In this document: one piece after another, positions 24,526 to 36,030 of the stretch
Numbering within the stretch: position 1 is the stretch's first letter
How the letters are laid out: each line of letters starts with the position of its first letter
From: Pyrenopolyporus hunteri
Lineage: Eukaryota; Ascomycota; Sordariomycetes; Xylariales; Hypoxylaceae
Direction of reading: 5' to 3'
Assembly: GCA_902806595.1 (NCBI GenBank)
Contig: CADCXC010000009.1
Coordinates: 248,001 to 312,000 of the forward strand
Length of the DNA: 64,000 nucleotides
Notes under the pieces: generated by a model
The model's database searches: none
The model's input: only the letters and a program-made list of their open reading frames with translations
What the model was told of the DNA's origin: nothing
Translations under genes and position numbers: made by a program

Positions 24526-26774
24526 TGCGTGGAGAGAAGAGGATTGCAAGGCAAGGGACCCTCTCCCCGTTGCTTTGGGCTCTTTTAGGCTTGGGTGGGC
24601 ACGCTCCTTGCACTTTCCGCCTTACAACACAGCGCGCGGACGTAGCGTGCTGCCGTAGCTAGTAACTTTTGTGCGTGCCTGTGCGTAGTGCCGTAGTGCG
24701 TTGTGTAGAGAAGTAAAGAGCAGTTGCGAGGAGCTTGCAGAACGGGGGAGCTGGGGGGAGTCGAGAAGTATGGGTTGAGACAGACGCGGTGGAAAATCCT
24801 GTGGGTCAGAGGTCCGATTTAGGCGCAAATCTGAGAACGGCTTGTCGTACTTTTTATATGAGGCAGGGCCAGTCTCGATGCCAAAATTCGGATGTATCCC
24901 ACAGCGTAATTTCTAGAACGGCTTCCCAAATTTTAGCCTTGGCACCTATCATTGTCAATTTCAAAACTCTAACGAGCAACAGACGCCGATGTACCTGTAC
25001 AGTTCCTTGCGTATATGCAATTTGTAGGGTCCTGTCTAATACCCAAGTATGTACCCGTGCATCTAATATCAAGCCTTATTTGTGTTGTAAGTTAAATCGC
25101 CGCCATTTCGAGCAATATGTACAGTTGGCTGCCGTCCTCAATATTCAAATGTGTGGTTATTCACCTTTCTCATGTGAAATCATGGCCTCGTTGTATATAC
25201 CCTACCCGTTGGCGGTCAGCTCGTAAATAAGTACATGTAGATATACCAGAGCACTTAAGGCGAAGAGGTACAGTACTGTAGGTCTGTATTAGATAGACTA
25301 AGAGCTATACATATCATATGGGTCAATCCCTGTTCATAATAGTTTGTCTATGATGGTGCATGGGTTTTGGGGTCAACTTTACCCTCGAGCTCGCCCTCCC
25401 TCCTTCATGACAGGTCGAATCAATGTCTTGATACGCTCTGTGGATTATTAGGGTAGTCAAGCTCGATCCTGTTGGTCCACCCATCAATCCCACTATAAGC
25501 ATCAAATACAATACAGTATACAATACAATATAATATAATACAATTCGATGCCGGGTACGAAGGAGGACGTGGTGTCGGGAGTATTCTTCAGCCCGTGTCG
25601 TCCCCATGATCGTCATAGGTTGACGTTCGGAGTATAGTAAGGCATGTATTGGTGCGTAATGGATGGCACCATCGCTAACGCCTTTGCTTTTCCTATGACT
25701 CTCAGCTCTACGACCAGTTGACCCGATCTTACCATAGTATCAACATAGGTAGGTAGATATGTAGGGGAGGGGAGAGGAGAGTACTGCACGTAATAACTAG
25801 GTATCTTAGCTAGCACATATTTACATACAGAAGATAGACGGCGTTCGTGTATCGTGTAGTGCGGGTGGAGGAGAGATGAGGATATGAACCTTGTTGGCCG
25901 GCTATATAGTGTGTCTGAACGTCTCTAGACACGCCTACAACAAAAATACAAGGCAGATTCTAATGATTAACGTGGAAAATGTCATCATGCCATTATCCGT
26001 ATTGCTTGACCAGGCGACTACATAAGGTTTATGAACGTCCGACCTTGATACGCTGTATATTTTTGTGTTTCGATATTCGCATGCTCGACGGAACGTTATA
26101 TGCCCATCTTTCATTTATTAATAAGACGGCGTTGCGAAGTGTTCGCCATTCATGCTCAATATCCTTCTTCGACCTCCGTCACAGCTTCGCCATGTTTTGT
26201 TGATTCGGGTAAAATTGAGGCCTCACGTGAGAACTATCCCGTCTGCGTCTTGTTTAACACCGTGTAAAACAAGAGTAAGCTGATCTAGGTAGTGTATGTT
26301 CGCAATACGCCTCCTGTGAGTACCCAGGTACGTATCTGTAGAATATAACGCGTTAACGAAGAGCCGGCGTGCTCGCGGACGTAGATACAGTTGCAGTCCG
26401 TCTAAGTTCTAAACGCATGAAAACCTTCCGGTGGCGAGTCCGTGCAGCTGTCAACCGTGGGAATGGTAATAACAGAGCAACTAATCGATTAGAAGGTTAG
26501 GTACTATTAGGCGCTTTTTGCCCAAGTCATACATTTCTAGGCGCATAGGTATGTGCCTAGGTGAATATCTCCACGATACCCTTAAGAGTGGTCTTGCTCA
26601 ATATGCATCACCACGTCTTAGGATCATGGTAGGGAATTGTATGAAGTGGCTCGTACTTACATGAAGGCAAGAATCGCCAAGGAGAGGAAGCTACATGTAT
26701 GTATTGATGTAAGATGGTAGGTAGGTAGGTAGGTAGACTTATAATATGCCGGAAGATCGCTGCAGAACAGAATG

Positions 26775-26945
26775 GGGTACGAGGGCTTTTAGCGGGCTTA
26801 GCGGGGTGCAGCCCCTTCAAAACCCCCCAACAAGAGGCCGGGTCCTGGCCCTGAGCACCCCCGCGGCGCCTCCCGCATGGAATCCTCTGCAGGGTCTTCC
26901 TCGGTCCCGGGAGTCAAGTGGACCACCCCATTCCAAGGAATAGGG
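26775..26945. other. GC-rich island with hairpin, unknown
   Basis: A GC-rich stretch inside AT-richer intergenic DNA. It contains GCGGGCTTAGCGGGG and the near-palindrome GGGGTGCAGCCCC (26803-26815), then C-runs and CCCGCGGCGCC. Composition differs sharply from both flanks. It could be a fragment of a repeated element or a structured non-coding RNA; the sequence alone does not decide. Confidence 0.35.
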
Positions 26946-27563
26946 AATTCGGAACTTATCCGACGCTCCGACCTAGACGAATAGAGACCCTCTTGCTCTT
27001 GACCTGCCGTCTGCCGTCTGCCGATTTCCCTCCACCCCGAACCGCATGGTCTGGATAATCTACATAGGATGGATAAGGTGTCTAGGTTAGGTAGGTAGGT
27101 AGGTGCTCGTGGTTGAGGCCGCCTTAATCGTCTCTGGAGTTTATCATCTACCTATGCTTCGAATAACTTAACTCACGCAGGGGCACAACTCCTTTTCATT
27201 TGCTCTGACGTGATAGCAACTCATTTAGGTGTCGTAGCGATTCGGGAGTTACGAAGAGTTTCGGTGATAATGTTTTATACGCAACATTCCATCTAGGCTT
27301 ATACGACAACCGGCCAACCTGCTTACTGAGCAGCAGGGTGCACGGGACTGTACGGGCTGTATTGTTGTGATTACCAGGTGTCGAGCAGTGCTATCCCAAC
27401 GACCCAAGACGGATATCAGATGTCATTGGATATCTTCTCTGTCTAAGCAATAACTCTCCCGACTAACGCCTTGTAAACCAGCACCACCGGGATCGCAGGG
27501 AAACTGCGAGCCCCATTACACTCAATATGTTAATATGTCACATAGGCTTTCGACGCGGATCAG

Positions 27564-28335
27564 TTAATCGTCTTCCGGCGGTAGCTCATCGTCGATATAT
27601 CTAATTAGAGATATTCTCATCTCTGTGGTGTCGTTGCCTCGCAACACGTCGCTTATGAAGTGGGCCTCGACCTGCATTTGCACCATCTCCAGCGCTCCCC
27701 TCAGGACCCCACAGAATATATTTGAATACCATAGTTCGTCCTGTGCTCTATCATCGTCTGGGAGCTCGACAAAATCGGCCAACGGATTCTCTTCGAAGAC
27801 GAGCGAGAACTGCTTGCCATCGCTAGTCCAATTCGTAACGGTGGGTGTGATGTTGAGGAAGATCTTGAAGCCAACCTGTAAAAAGCGATCGCGGATGATG
27901 TGAGTATACTAGTAGGCCACCTAGGAGATAGAGAATTGCTTCGCCTCGGGTCTTACCTTAGCAATCATGTCTGCCGTCTCTCGGAAGTTTGAGCATCGCC
28001 TCATAGTATTTGACTTGGCAAGGTAATCCTCGATTAACCGCAAGCCAATATTATAACCCATCCTATCCAGTTGCTTGTTGACCTCGACATAATCGCCCTC
28101 AAAGTCTTTGCATAGCTGCGCAACTACGGTGCCGTAAGTTAATATTACGAGCTCGGCGTTGACTTTATCGATACGGCCCCTTTCGTAATTTATTATCAGA
28201 ACAATACTTCATTCGTATGGTTTTCCCCGACTTACTTCCAAATCCTATTGCATCTATTAGCAAAGATGGCGCAGGGGCTGAACGGCTGCTGTCCACTTAC
28301 TCTTCGCCCACACGGGCAGCTTTGTTTGCTGACAT
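27564..28335 (-). CDS. bet3: TRAPP complex subunit Bet3 (TRAPPC3)
   Basis: Exons 28335-28301, 28244-28236, 28179-27957 and 27875-27564 give 192 residues, the usual Bet3 size. Conserved features are VNAELVILTYGTVVAQLC, DRMGYNIGLRLIEDYL, the cysteine after MRR (about residue 77, the acylated cysteine in the family), WTSDGKQFSLVFEENPLADFVELP and LWYSNIFCGVLRGALEMVQM. Bet3 is a core subunit of TRAPP tethering complexes, which act as Rab GTPase exchange factors in ER-Golgi traffic. The second exon is only nine bases and supplies the Ile-Trp of the conserved GEEIWK; an acceptor nine bases earlier (at 28254) would also keep frame but gives a poorer match. Divergent from cwf17. Confidence 0.93.
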
Positions 28336-28979
28336 GCTCGACTGACGAGCTCAAATCGAACTCATTCAGGTCATGGACTCTTCTCGCATGCGTATCTCAC
28401 GGCACTCTTGAGTTGGGTAATTGTGTATGAAATATCATCGACGGATGAAGTTGGCCATGTATGTTACGGTGAGGCGTAGGAAGGTCCGCCGATTGGAATT
28501 GATTGGGAGAGGCGAGGGGTAAGGTCGGCGAACGAAGCCACTTAAAATTCCGATTATACATGTAGGTAGCATCTTAGGTACCTAGATAGGTACTACAATT
28601 CATTAGGTAAGCGCATGAGAGGAAGTTGTTATTTCGCCAAATGTCGCCCCTAGGTACCTAGGTAGGTAGGTAGGTACTGCCTAAAAATTATCGTAGGTAA
28701 GGTACCTAGGTACCTACGCATGGACGTTAGCTTACCTAATGAAGTAGTAATCTTTCCTTCCTTCAAGCTCCTAGCTCAATTCAAATACTCGGTATTTCAA
28801 GCATGTGAGGTACTTAGTTAATTACCTACCTACCTAGGTACCTACCTGCCTGAAGTACGCGTCACAACAAGGCAAATCCATCACGACATCTTACGGAAAT
28901 TCGATTTTTGCGTCATATACGCGGTAAAAGGAAAAGCCCGATCCTCCCTCCGACTTCCTGCATTCCCATTAATCGCCCA
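28336..28979. promoter_or_regulatory. Divergent promoter of bet3 and cwf17, filled with TAGGTACC repeats
   Basis: About 640 bases separate two divergent housekeeping start codons. Between 28560 and 28860 there are many TAGGTAGGTACCTACC-type palindromic units (for example 28650-28675, 28697-28717, 28824-28852). Both promoters must lie here. Confidence 0.5.
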
Positions 28980-30244
28980 ATGTCTGCCGAAAAACGACCT
29001 GCGCCCGACGAACCAGGCGCGGGCCAGTTGATCGTCAAGAGACAGAAACCAGGGACCAGCACCGCCCTCTCCCGCCGAGATGGAACCTCTGGGAGTAGCG
29101 CCCTGGTGCAATCAGTATGTATATACCTATACATTCTCGTACACTGGATTTCCCATGCTCTAGTAGGAGTCCTGAGCGTGGCGCTGACGCTCTCGTCTAG
29201 ACTCCCCGGACGAGCAGCCTGGAAGCGCCGTTGATGGAACTTACAGGACACTCGGGAGAGATATTTTCGGCAAGGTTTAACCCGACAGGAGAGTTGGTCG
29301 CTTCGGGTTCGATGGATCGGAGCATCTGTAAGCTTGGTCTCGCGGCCCCGCGTGCTAATACGACTGACAGTGGTAGTGCTCTGGAAATCCTCAGGTGCAT
29401 GCGAGAACTACGGCGTGCTTACAGGCCATCGAGGCGCGATTTTAGACCTACAGTGGTCCAGAGACTCCGAAATTTTATACTCGGCCTCGGCCGATATGCA
29501 TCTTGCAAGCTGGGATTTAACTTCCGGGACGAGGATCCGGCGATATATCGGACACGAAGAAGTCATAAACACTATAGATATCAGCAAACGTGGCGAGGAG
29601 TTTTTAGTAAGCGGGAGCGATGATGGCACCATAGGCATCTGGGATCCTCGATCGAAGAACGCCGCTGATTTCATCGAGACGGAGTTTCCAATTACGGCGG
29701 TGGCGGTTGCGGAGGCGGGTAATGAAATCTTCTCGGGTGGGATCGACAACGACATTAAGGTCTGGGATATGCGTAAGAAAGCCGTCGTATATTCAATGCT
29801 GGGTCATAACGACACAGTAACCAGCCTGCGCGTCTCACCAGACTCGCAATCGCTACTCTCCTATTCTCACGACTCGACGGCAAAAACGTGGGATATAAGG
29901 CCGTTTGCGCCCACGGAGCGACACATTCGCACATTCGATGGAGCGCAGGTGGGAATCGAGAAGAATCTGACACGAGCCAGCTGGGATAGGGTTGGCAAGA
30001 AAATCGCTGTGGGTGCCAGTGATGGGACCGTCGTTGTATGGTCTAACGACACGGGCAAGCTTCTTTATAAGTTGCCTGGTCACAAGGGGGCGGTTAACTG
30101 TGCCGAGTTCACACCGGGCGAGGAACCCGTTAGTAAGTTGCCATCCACCTAGGTCCCCCGTATATATTCCATACTCCTGCTAATATTTGGCTAGTCTTAT
30201 CCGCATCATCTGACCGCAGAATGCTGCTTGGTGAGCTTAGATGA
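28980..30244 (+). CDS. cwf17: U5 snRNP WD40 protein (Cwf17/SNRNP40 type)
   Basis: Exons 28980-29114, 29201-29327, 29371-30132 and 30195-30244 encode 357 residues. The N-terminal tail (SAEKRPAPDEPGAGQLIVKRQK) is followed by seven WD40 blades with GH...WD spacing: LTGHSGEIFSARFNP, LTGHRGAILDLQWSRD, YIGHEEVINTIDIS, a GGIDNDIKVWDMRK blade, LGHNDTVTSLRVSPD, a blade with ASWDRVGKKIAVGASDG, and LPGHKGAVNCAEFTPG. The protein ends SSDRRMLLGELR. This wording is characteristic of the Prp8-binding 40 kDa subunit of the U5 snRNP and spliceosome. The 43-base intron at 29328-29370 is short even for a fungus; the final 50-base exon is needed to complete the last blade. Confidence 0.92.
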
Positions 30245-30680
30245 GAGTATCAGCTCAGCAAGACGAGTACGGGGACGGGGAAGGCCGGCCCGTTGTTTGT
30301 GGACGCCGATTTTAAAGCAGTTACTAAGAGCTACGTGCTTCATCTCGTAGCGGTCCTAGTGGCGACCTCGATAACTTGGGTTCTTGCTAACTCTTTCCAC
30401 TCCGAATTTCTGCCTTATTTGATATCCTGCGGCGGGAGTTGGTCGGTAGCTCCCAGTAGGTTCTTAGAGATATGGCATAGAGATATGGCGTCAAGCCCCT
30501 TTAACGAACAGACATGTATAATGTAGTTTCACCAGCGGCCTCGGGAGAGGTCAAATTCACCTTCCCGATCAGCCGAAACTGGGTGTTTTGTCGATGGAAA
30601 ATAGCCTTCTATAACATTGGAGCTCTAGTTATCCAATATGCAGTAGTAATGATAATAGCGTGGAAGAAAATGTTCATGAG

Positions 30681-30960
30681 ACTACCTGGGTACCTTAGGT
30701 ACATACCTAGGTAGGTACCTATGCTCTAAGAATAGGTACCTTCGTACATGTAGTGGTAGATTCCATACCTTAGGTACCTAGGTAGGTATATTTAAATAGG
30801 TACGTGTACATACATGTAGGTATCTGAGGTAAGTACCTAGGTACCCATCATATAAAAACCAAGCCTCCAAGTCATTCCGTGGGTGGCTGGGGCTGTACAC
30901 TATGTACCTAGGTAGGTACACGTAACATTAGATACGTACCTAACAGGTATGTACGAAATT
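30681..30960. repeat. Dense field of palindromic TAGGTACCTA repeats
   Basis: Many overlapping copies of CCTAGGTAGGTACCTA and its complement, mixed with ACATGTA-type palindromes. The same motif recurs in nearly every intergenic space of the window and is absent from exons. Confidence 0.8.
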
Positions 30961-31510
30961 CCGAAACAATGGTCGCGGCGGTGCCCCTGCGTCTAGGTTT
31001 CATCTCTTGCAGCCTCGGCGCCTGTGGTTGCAGTTAGAGAATATGACCCCTAAGTAAAGTAGCAGGTCCCTCGAACGCGGCAATAAAGGGGCATTATGAT
31101 TGGTTGGGACCCAGTACCACTGCACCTAATCTTCAAGGGTAAGATTGGCATTTGTACTTGCACAATACCTGACCGTCAACCTTCCACGCTCACTCGCTGT
31201 TTTGTATGCCCTGACATGTTCACATTCTTTCATTCTTCGTGCTTCACCAGCGATATAGCAGCAGTCGGGTAAAGAAAGGGTCGCATCCTTCCGGAGTACC
31301 TTTGTAGATGAGACCACCAGAGCTCTGGGTACACTCGTTCATTCTCCATAGCTGTTCGCGTTGTTAACCTTAGCGCCGTGACGTCCACGTCTTCATCCAT
31401 CTCCTCTGTATCTTGCTACGCGTTCCCTTCCCCCCCTCTCCCTTTCTCCCTTTTACTCAATCCCCTCTCCCACACCTCCTTCGTTTGCGGCCGTCTGCCT
31501 TCTGTTATTA

Positions 31511-31511
<1 letters not shown>

Positions 31512-31543
<32 letters not shown>
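31512..31543. repeat. (CTG)n trinucleotide tract
   Basis: About ten uninterrupted CTG/GCT units, upstream of the gene at 32174 and possibly within its transcript leader. The reverse frame would read poly-Ala, but no gene is supported there. Confidence 0.9.
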
Positions 31544-31545
<2 letters not shown>

Positions 31546-32173
31546 TCGATTCTACTCACCATTCGACGGGCCAATCGAAGGCAATTACGGTCAATGGAAT
31601 TAACATAATCCTCTTGTTTTCCTTTTTGTACTATCTCCGTATTTATCGTCCCTCGTTTCCACCAGTTAAGAAGAGCAACGGGCTTTGAGAGCTCCGGTTC
31701 CATTCTCTCTTACGCGAAACAGGCGTCTAATTTAACTAATACTTGCCCTTCGAACGATATCCCATCTCTTTCTTCGACTTGGCTGGTCTTTTCCAAGTTC
31801 ATCGTTTACGATTCGAGGCGTACCAACGTCAATTTACAGGTGCCCGAGTGTCCCTTAGTTCCAATATTCGATTCGCCCAGGGTTACCGTGCCCGAAACCG
31901 ACTGCGCGTAACATCCGAGAAGCTCGGTGCCCATCATCGACCGACTTACACGACCTTACTACTAATAGCGACTTGTCTATATATACGACAGGCCGATCTA
32001 TTCTAGCCACCCGTGTTTAGCGTAGGGTTACGTTGTCCAGAGGCCGGACCCGTTCCGACTCCATTAAATTCTTAATAGCAGCCACGGCCGGCAGACAAAA
32101 GCATGTACATTGTTGGATATCGGTAACATCAGGGTCGACGCTTAAAGAAGCCTCGGGGCTGCTCAACTTAGCC

Positions 32174-33481
32174 ATGGACTACATTCGGGCGAACGTTCTA
32201 CGGAGGTGTCAATCGTCAAATAGGCAGACGCAGGATCTGGAACAGCAGAGGCAGCCGGAGATGGGCGAGCAGCCGGGTTCCCGTACGAGACGCTTTCCAC
32301 TGAGCCGCCCGTCGCTGCCTGCATTATTCACGAATCGAGCACGTATAGGTGGACAAGGCCGGAGGGATGATGGAGACAGGTCTGAGGATGAGAGCCCGAA
32401 GACGCCGCGCTTTAATTCGGGGTTTTCCAGTATCCCATCCAACCGTGTACACCCTCAAAATCCGATACAAATCTCGACCCGAGCGTCTTCGAGGCCGACC
32501 GAGCTAGATCAAGCTGAGCCCACATCGGGACCATCTCTACCCCGGACACAGGCTGAGCGATATCCTATTATATCCGAGCCGCCACCTTCACATAGGACTA
32601 GTAATTCTAGACCCCACGATACTGGGCGGTCACAAATCAGGGGTGCGGATTCTGGGGAGACTCACTTAGTCAACGCTATAGATAGCGGGCGACGACGTCA
32701 GCATCGGAGCCGGAGACGCGAACGCGAACGACCCAAGAGTTTCTTATTCTGTTTCCCCTGGGTCAAGTCGCGGCGTATACGCTCTCAGATCTTGCGTTGC
32801 TTCGTGTCAGGCCTATTCCTAACGATTATGCTCTCCGTTTGTGGGTGCTTTGAAATTACTTGTTGGGTTATCTGATACTGATGAAATAACCGCAGACCTT
32901 GCCCTTTCGATCACGAAAAAAGTGAATAGCAACGAGTTCACCGTGCTTCTAATTGTCGTCATCCTATTTGCGACGATCTTCTTCTGCCACGGCCTAATAA
33001 GAATTTGCATGTTAATCGTCAAGCCGCCCAGGGAGGACGACGAAAATCGGTCTCCTATGCCGCGGTTAATGGAACCGGGCGGATACGCAGTTCCGCGGCG
33101 ACCAATCCACGTTATTCTTGCGCGTGATGAGGAGGCCGCAGGAATTGATAATATGACTAACAAACTGGAGCCTCCGGCTTACGGGCTATGGCGTGAGAGC
33201 GTGGTATGTACTAATCTTTACACCTCCAAGTTAGCATTGATTCGTACTGACAAGTGACATAGCGCGTGGATCCCGATAGGCTCTACTGGCAACGGAACGA
33301 CCAAACCCCCACAGAGCCAGATGGAGACGAGCAATCTAATCCCGAAACAGCTCACATACGACCGCCATCGTACGCCTCTGACGACGGCGTATCGTACGTA
33401 GTTGAGGCACGTCCTAGGTCCATGGCACCCTTAACCGACGTGCCCCTTCCGCCTCACCCCTCCGCGACAGAGCGCGCTTGA
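32174..33481 (+). CDS. Conserved fungal two-TM protein with basic N-terminal domain
   Basis: Exons 32174-32840, 32896-33203 and 33263-33481 give 397 residues. The first 195 residues are disordered and rich in Arg, Ser and Pro. A basic RRRERERPKSFLFCFPW stretch precedes a first membrane segment (CFVSGLFLTIMLSVYLAL, formed across intron 1), a short SITKKVNSNEF loop and a second segment (VLLIVVILFATIFFCHGLI). A cytosolic tail follows with RPIHVILARDEEAAG, PPAYGLWRESVRVDP and a PPSYASDDG motif (PPxY). The arrangement resembles a widespread uncharacterised family in moulds; the PPxY element could recruit a WW-domain ubiquitin ligase (inference). The start at MDYIRANV is chosen because the family-like sequence begins there; the frame is open further upstream. 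Confidence 0.82.
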
Positions 33482-35934
33482 AATTTCCCAGTAATAGAAA
33501 CCTGTAGCTAAACCATAAGAGGCAAAAAGTGAGAAGCAAGGATGGGAAAGAGTAGAAGCGAAGGCTTGTATATCCTATTTGAGCCAGCGAGGCGCGGTAT
33601 CTAGGTAGCATGGGATTACATATGCATATGGAGTTTGCGATTCTAGCACTGGCGCCGGGAGAGCGCAGGTTAATATTGCTTTTCATAAGCTACCATAGAA
33701 CTATTAGAACATGCTAATCAAGCCGTCTTCTCTTGGTGTTCAACTTGGACGCTGCTAGGCGTTATGTGCGCGGTGAGGTCACGTCGGTGGCTCTACCCGG
33801 GTGTGCGGATTATTTAATATGTATTGGAACTATAAGAGCTGATGGTCTACCCATAAATGAAATATTCGTCACATCTGGGTTCAGAGGGGAACGATTGTGG
33901 GGTTTGGGGATCCTTAGAAAGCCGCTTATATATACTATAGTAGAAGAGCGACCCGCTCTCAGCAACAGGGGGAGGCGCCAGGAAATCTCGCAGTAGTCGC
34001 GGAGGCACCGCCGGTGGACGAGGGAAGGGGGGGGCGAGGACGCTCCCATACTCCAATAACAGCGTAACTAATCAAGATTGCGATCACAATCGTAACCTAG
34101 CGAGCTTGTGGTGTTGGAAGCAAGCTCAACAAGGCAGAAGCAACTTATGAGGGACCCTAGTCTTGCGATGGGACTTTGATTGGTTAGATGCCGATGCCTG
34201 GGGGGGCGAGGTCCCATGCACATACGTATATTATTATATGTTGACGAAGGAGGGGATGGCTGCGACTTCAATTCTTTTTATTCGGTTAGCTATGAGATCT
34301 GCTTACCCGTAAACATACTTACCTAGGTGGTTACGCCTACCCTATATGCCTAGGTAGGTATTACAGGAGTGACCGGGCAGGATTTCTCTCGATACTATCG
34401 GAAGCCTCGTGGAGTTATTATATGTCCTAAAATTCCAACCCCCATTCTTCATTTAAGCGCCCAAGGAACGAAATAACGACAAAATAATTAATATCATCGC
34501 CGGAAATAGTTGATAGTAGCGAACCTAACCTGCCTGAGGTAAGGTCCATCTATCAGACATGCATGGTCAATGAAGCTAGGTCAGACTGGTTCCAGATTGT
34601 CACCCTGTCCCTTTTTTTTTTCCCCGTCCCGCCTTGCCCAGTCCTCTGCGCATCTTTCGGGCCTCGAGTCCTAGAGTGTGGGGTCGGGTATCCGTATAAA
34701 TTGTATGGATGGACAGTCAGGCAAGAATCATGTTACAAAGGATTCGAACAAGCTTCGACAACCTTGCATTCGACGCGCTCACTCTTCAGAGAACCTCCTC
34801 TCCCTCTATTTCTTTCCCCTATTAACTTCCTAGGTACCTAACCTGCCTAGTAGATAGGTACTAACGGGATATCTGGGATGGTTGGCGTCGGATGGTAGCT
34901 CGCTAATACCTGCAGGAGGTATGCTAGTAAGACTTTGAATCACATCGGATCCATGTCCTCCCTACCTAGGTAGAGGCGAAATTTTCGCCGTGGTCGTATA
35001 TGTATGGTATGTAGGGTAAGTAGGGTAGCAAACCGTAAAACACTAGAATAAAAGGGGGAGGATTGGGTATTATTACTATTGGTTAGCAAGTCGGCAAGCC
35101 GACGCAAAAATGGAAAAGAGAAGTTGTCTACCTAGTGGTTATTCTTAATATTCTGGCATTATTTTGTAAGGCAATAGGGCGTATATAGGTAGCTATTATA
35201 AATATAGGTACACAGAGCAAAGCTGATAGAAAGGGTTTTTATAGACGAAGAGTATACTCTTATATATACCTACACGCCACCGACGCGGCGCGAACAGAGG
35301 GGATGGGAGAATTGGTATATTCCTGGGAGTGTAACACCTAGTGTGTAGACAGGCGAGCCATGTCTCGTATAGAAGGATGAGAGACTTGCCTAATATATAC
35401 ACATATTCCTTTCGGAAAGGCGTAGCGGACAGGGGTGAAGAAACAAATAAAAAAAACAAAACAAGGAAGTCTAGAAACCGAAGGGGGAGCAAATCTTTTC
35501 ATAAGAGGGAAAAGAAAAATTATAGTACATACATACATGTTGGACTAATAACATTATAGTTACCTATACCTACCTAGGTAGGTAGGTACCTATGTAGGTA
35601 GTTAAGTGAGTTAGGTAAGTCAGGTATAGAGTGAGAGAGAAGGGGGAAAAAACACAGAACGACACAACCATCGAACTTTTCCCGCTAGAATTTGACGATC
35701 CATCCGCTAATAGGTAAGTTAACCCTACTGAGGTAGGTACAACATTCCATATGCAGGGAAAGCTCTGCCAAGTACTCGTAACCTTCATTAAAAGTATAAA
35801 CGACGCGCGAATTTCTAGGAAAGCCCTCCATGATAATTGTATCCGGTACCTTGACCCGTACCTACATGTACGAAAGAGTAGCCCCTTCGCCCGCGTCGGA
35901 TCCACTCGCTCTGGAACCCGTCCCCCCTCACTCC

Positions 35935-36030
35935 GGCCCTCTCTCTCTCCCTCTGTCTCCCTCCCTCTCTCTCGCTCTCGCTCTCCCATTTCCCTCGTCC
36001 CTCTCTCTTTTCACAATTCTTCCCTCTTCC
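35935..36030 (+). repeat. Pyrimidine (CT-rich) tract
   Basis: Nearly pure C/T with CTCTCTCC and CTCGCTCT units. CT-rich tracts often lie just upstream of transcription starts of strongly expressed fungal genes; here it is about 1.6 kb before the gis2 start, so a long spliced leader is possible. Confidence 0.7.

Larger units (their letters stand above)
22697..27563. other. Long gene-poor region upstream of flo8
   Basis: Nearly 4.9 kb without a supported gene. The half next to flo8 (22.7-24.7 kb) is probably promoter and long 5' leader; its minus (sense) strand is strongly purine-rich at 23960-24110. TAGGTAGG-type repeats lie at 23695-23830, 24425-24490, 25745-25765, 26718-26736 and 27085-27104. 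A GC-rich island with a hairpin lies at 26775-26945. Frames of 60-160 codons on both strands show no domain, low complexity, and no plausible splice partners. Confidence 0.55.
30245..32173. other. Intergenic region rich in TAGGTACC repeats
   Basis: About 1.9 kb. The densest TAGGTACCTA repeat field of the window lies at 30681-30960. Further right, pyrimidine-rich DNA (31415-31480) and a (CTG)n tract at 31512-31543 probably belong to the promoter or long 5' leader of the gene at 32174. No coding region is supported. Confidence 0.55.

Noticed and set aside
31416..31703. Minus-strand frame with poly-Ala
   Set aside because: The poly-Ala arises from the CTG tract; the rest has no protein character.
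33733..33996. 87-codon frame in the spacer after the PPxY protein gene
   Set aside because: Non-ATG start, no family, no splice signals giving a longer product.
34735..34750. GGATTCGAAC resembling a tRNA T-arm on the minus strand
   Set aside because: The flanking bases cannot form the T stem and no A box or acceptor stem is found.
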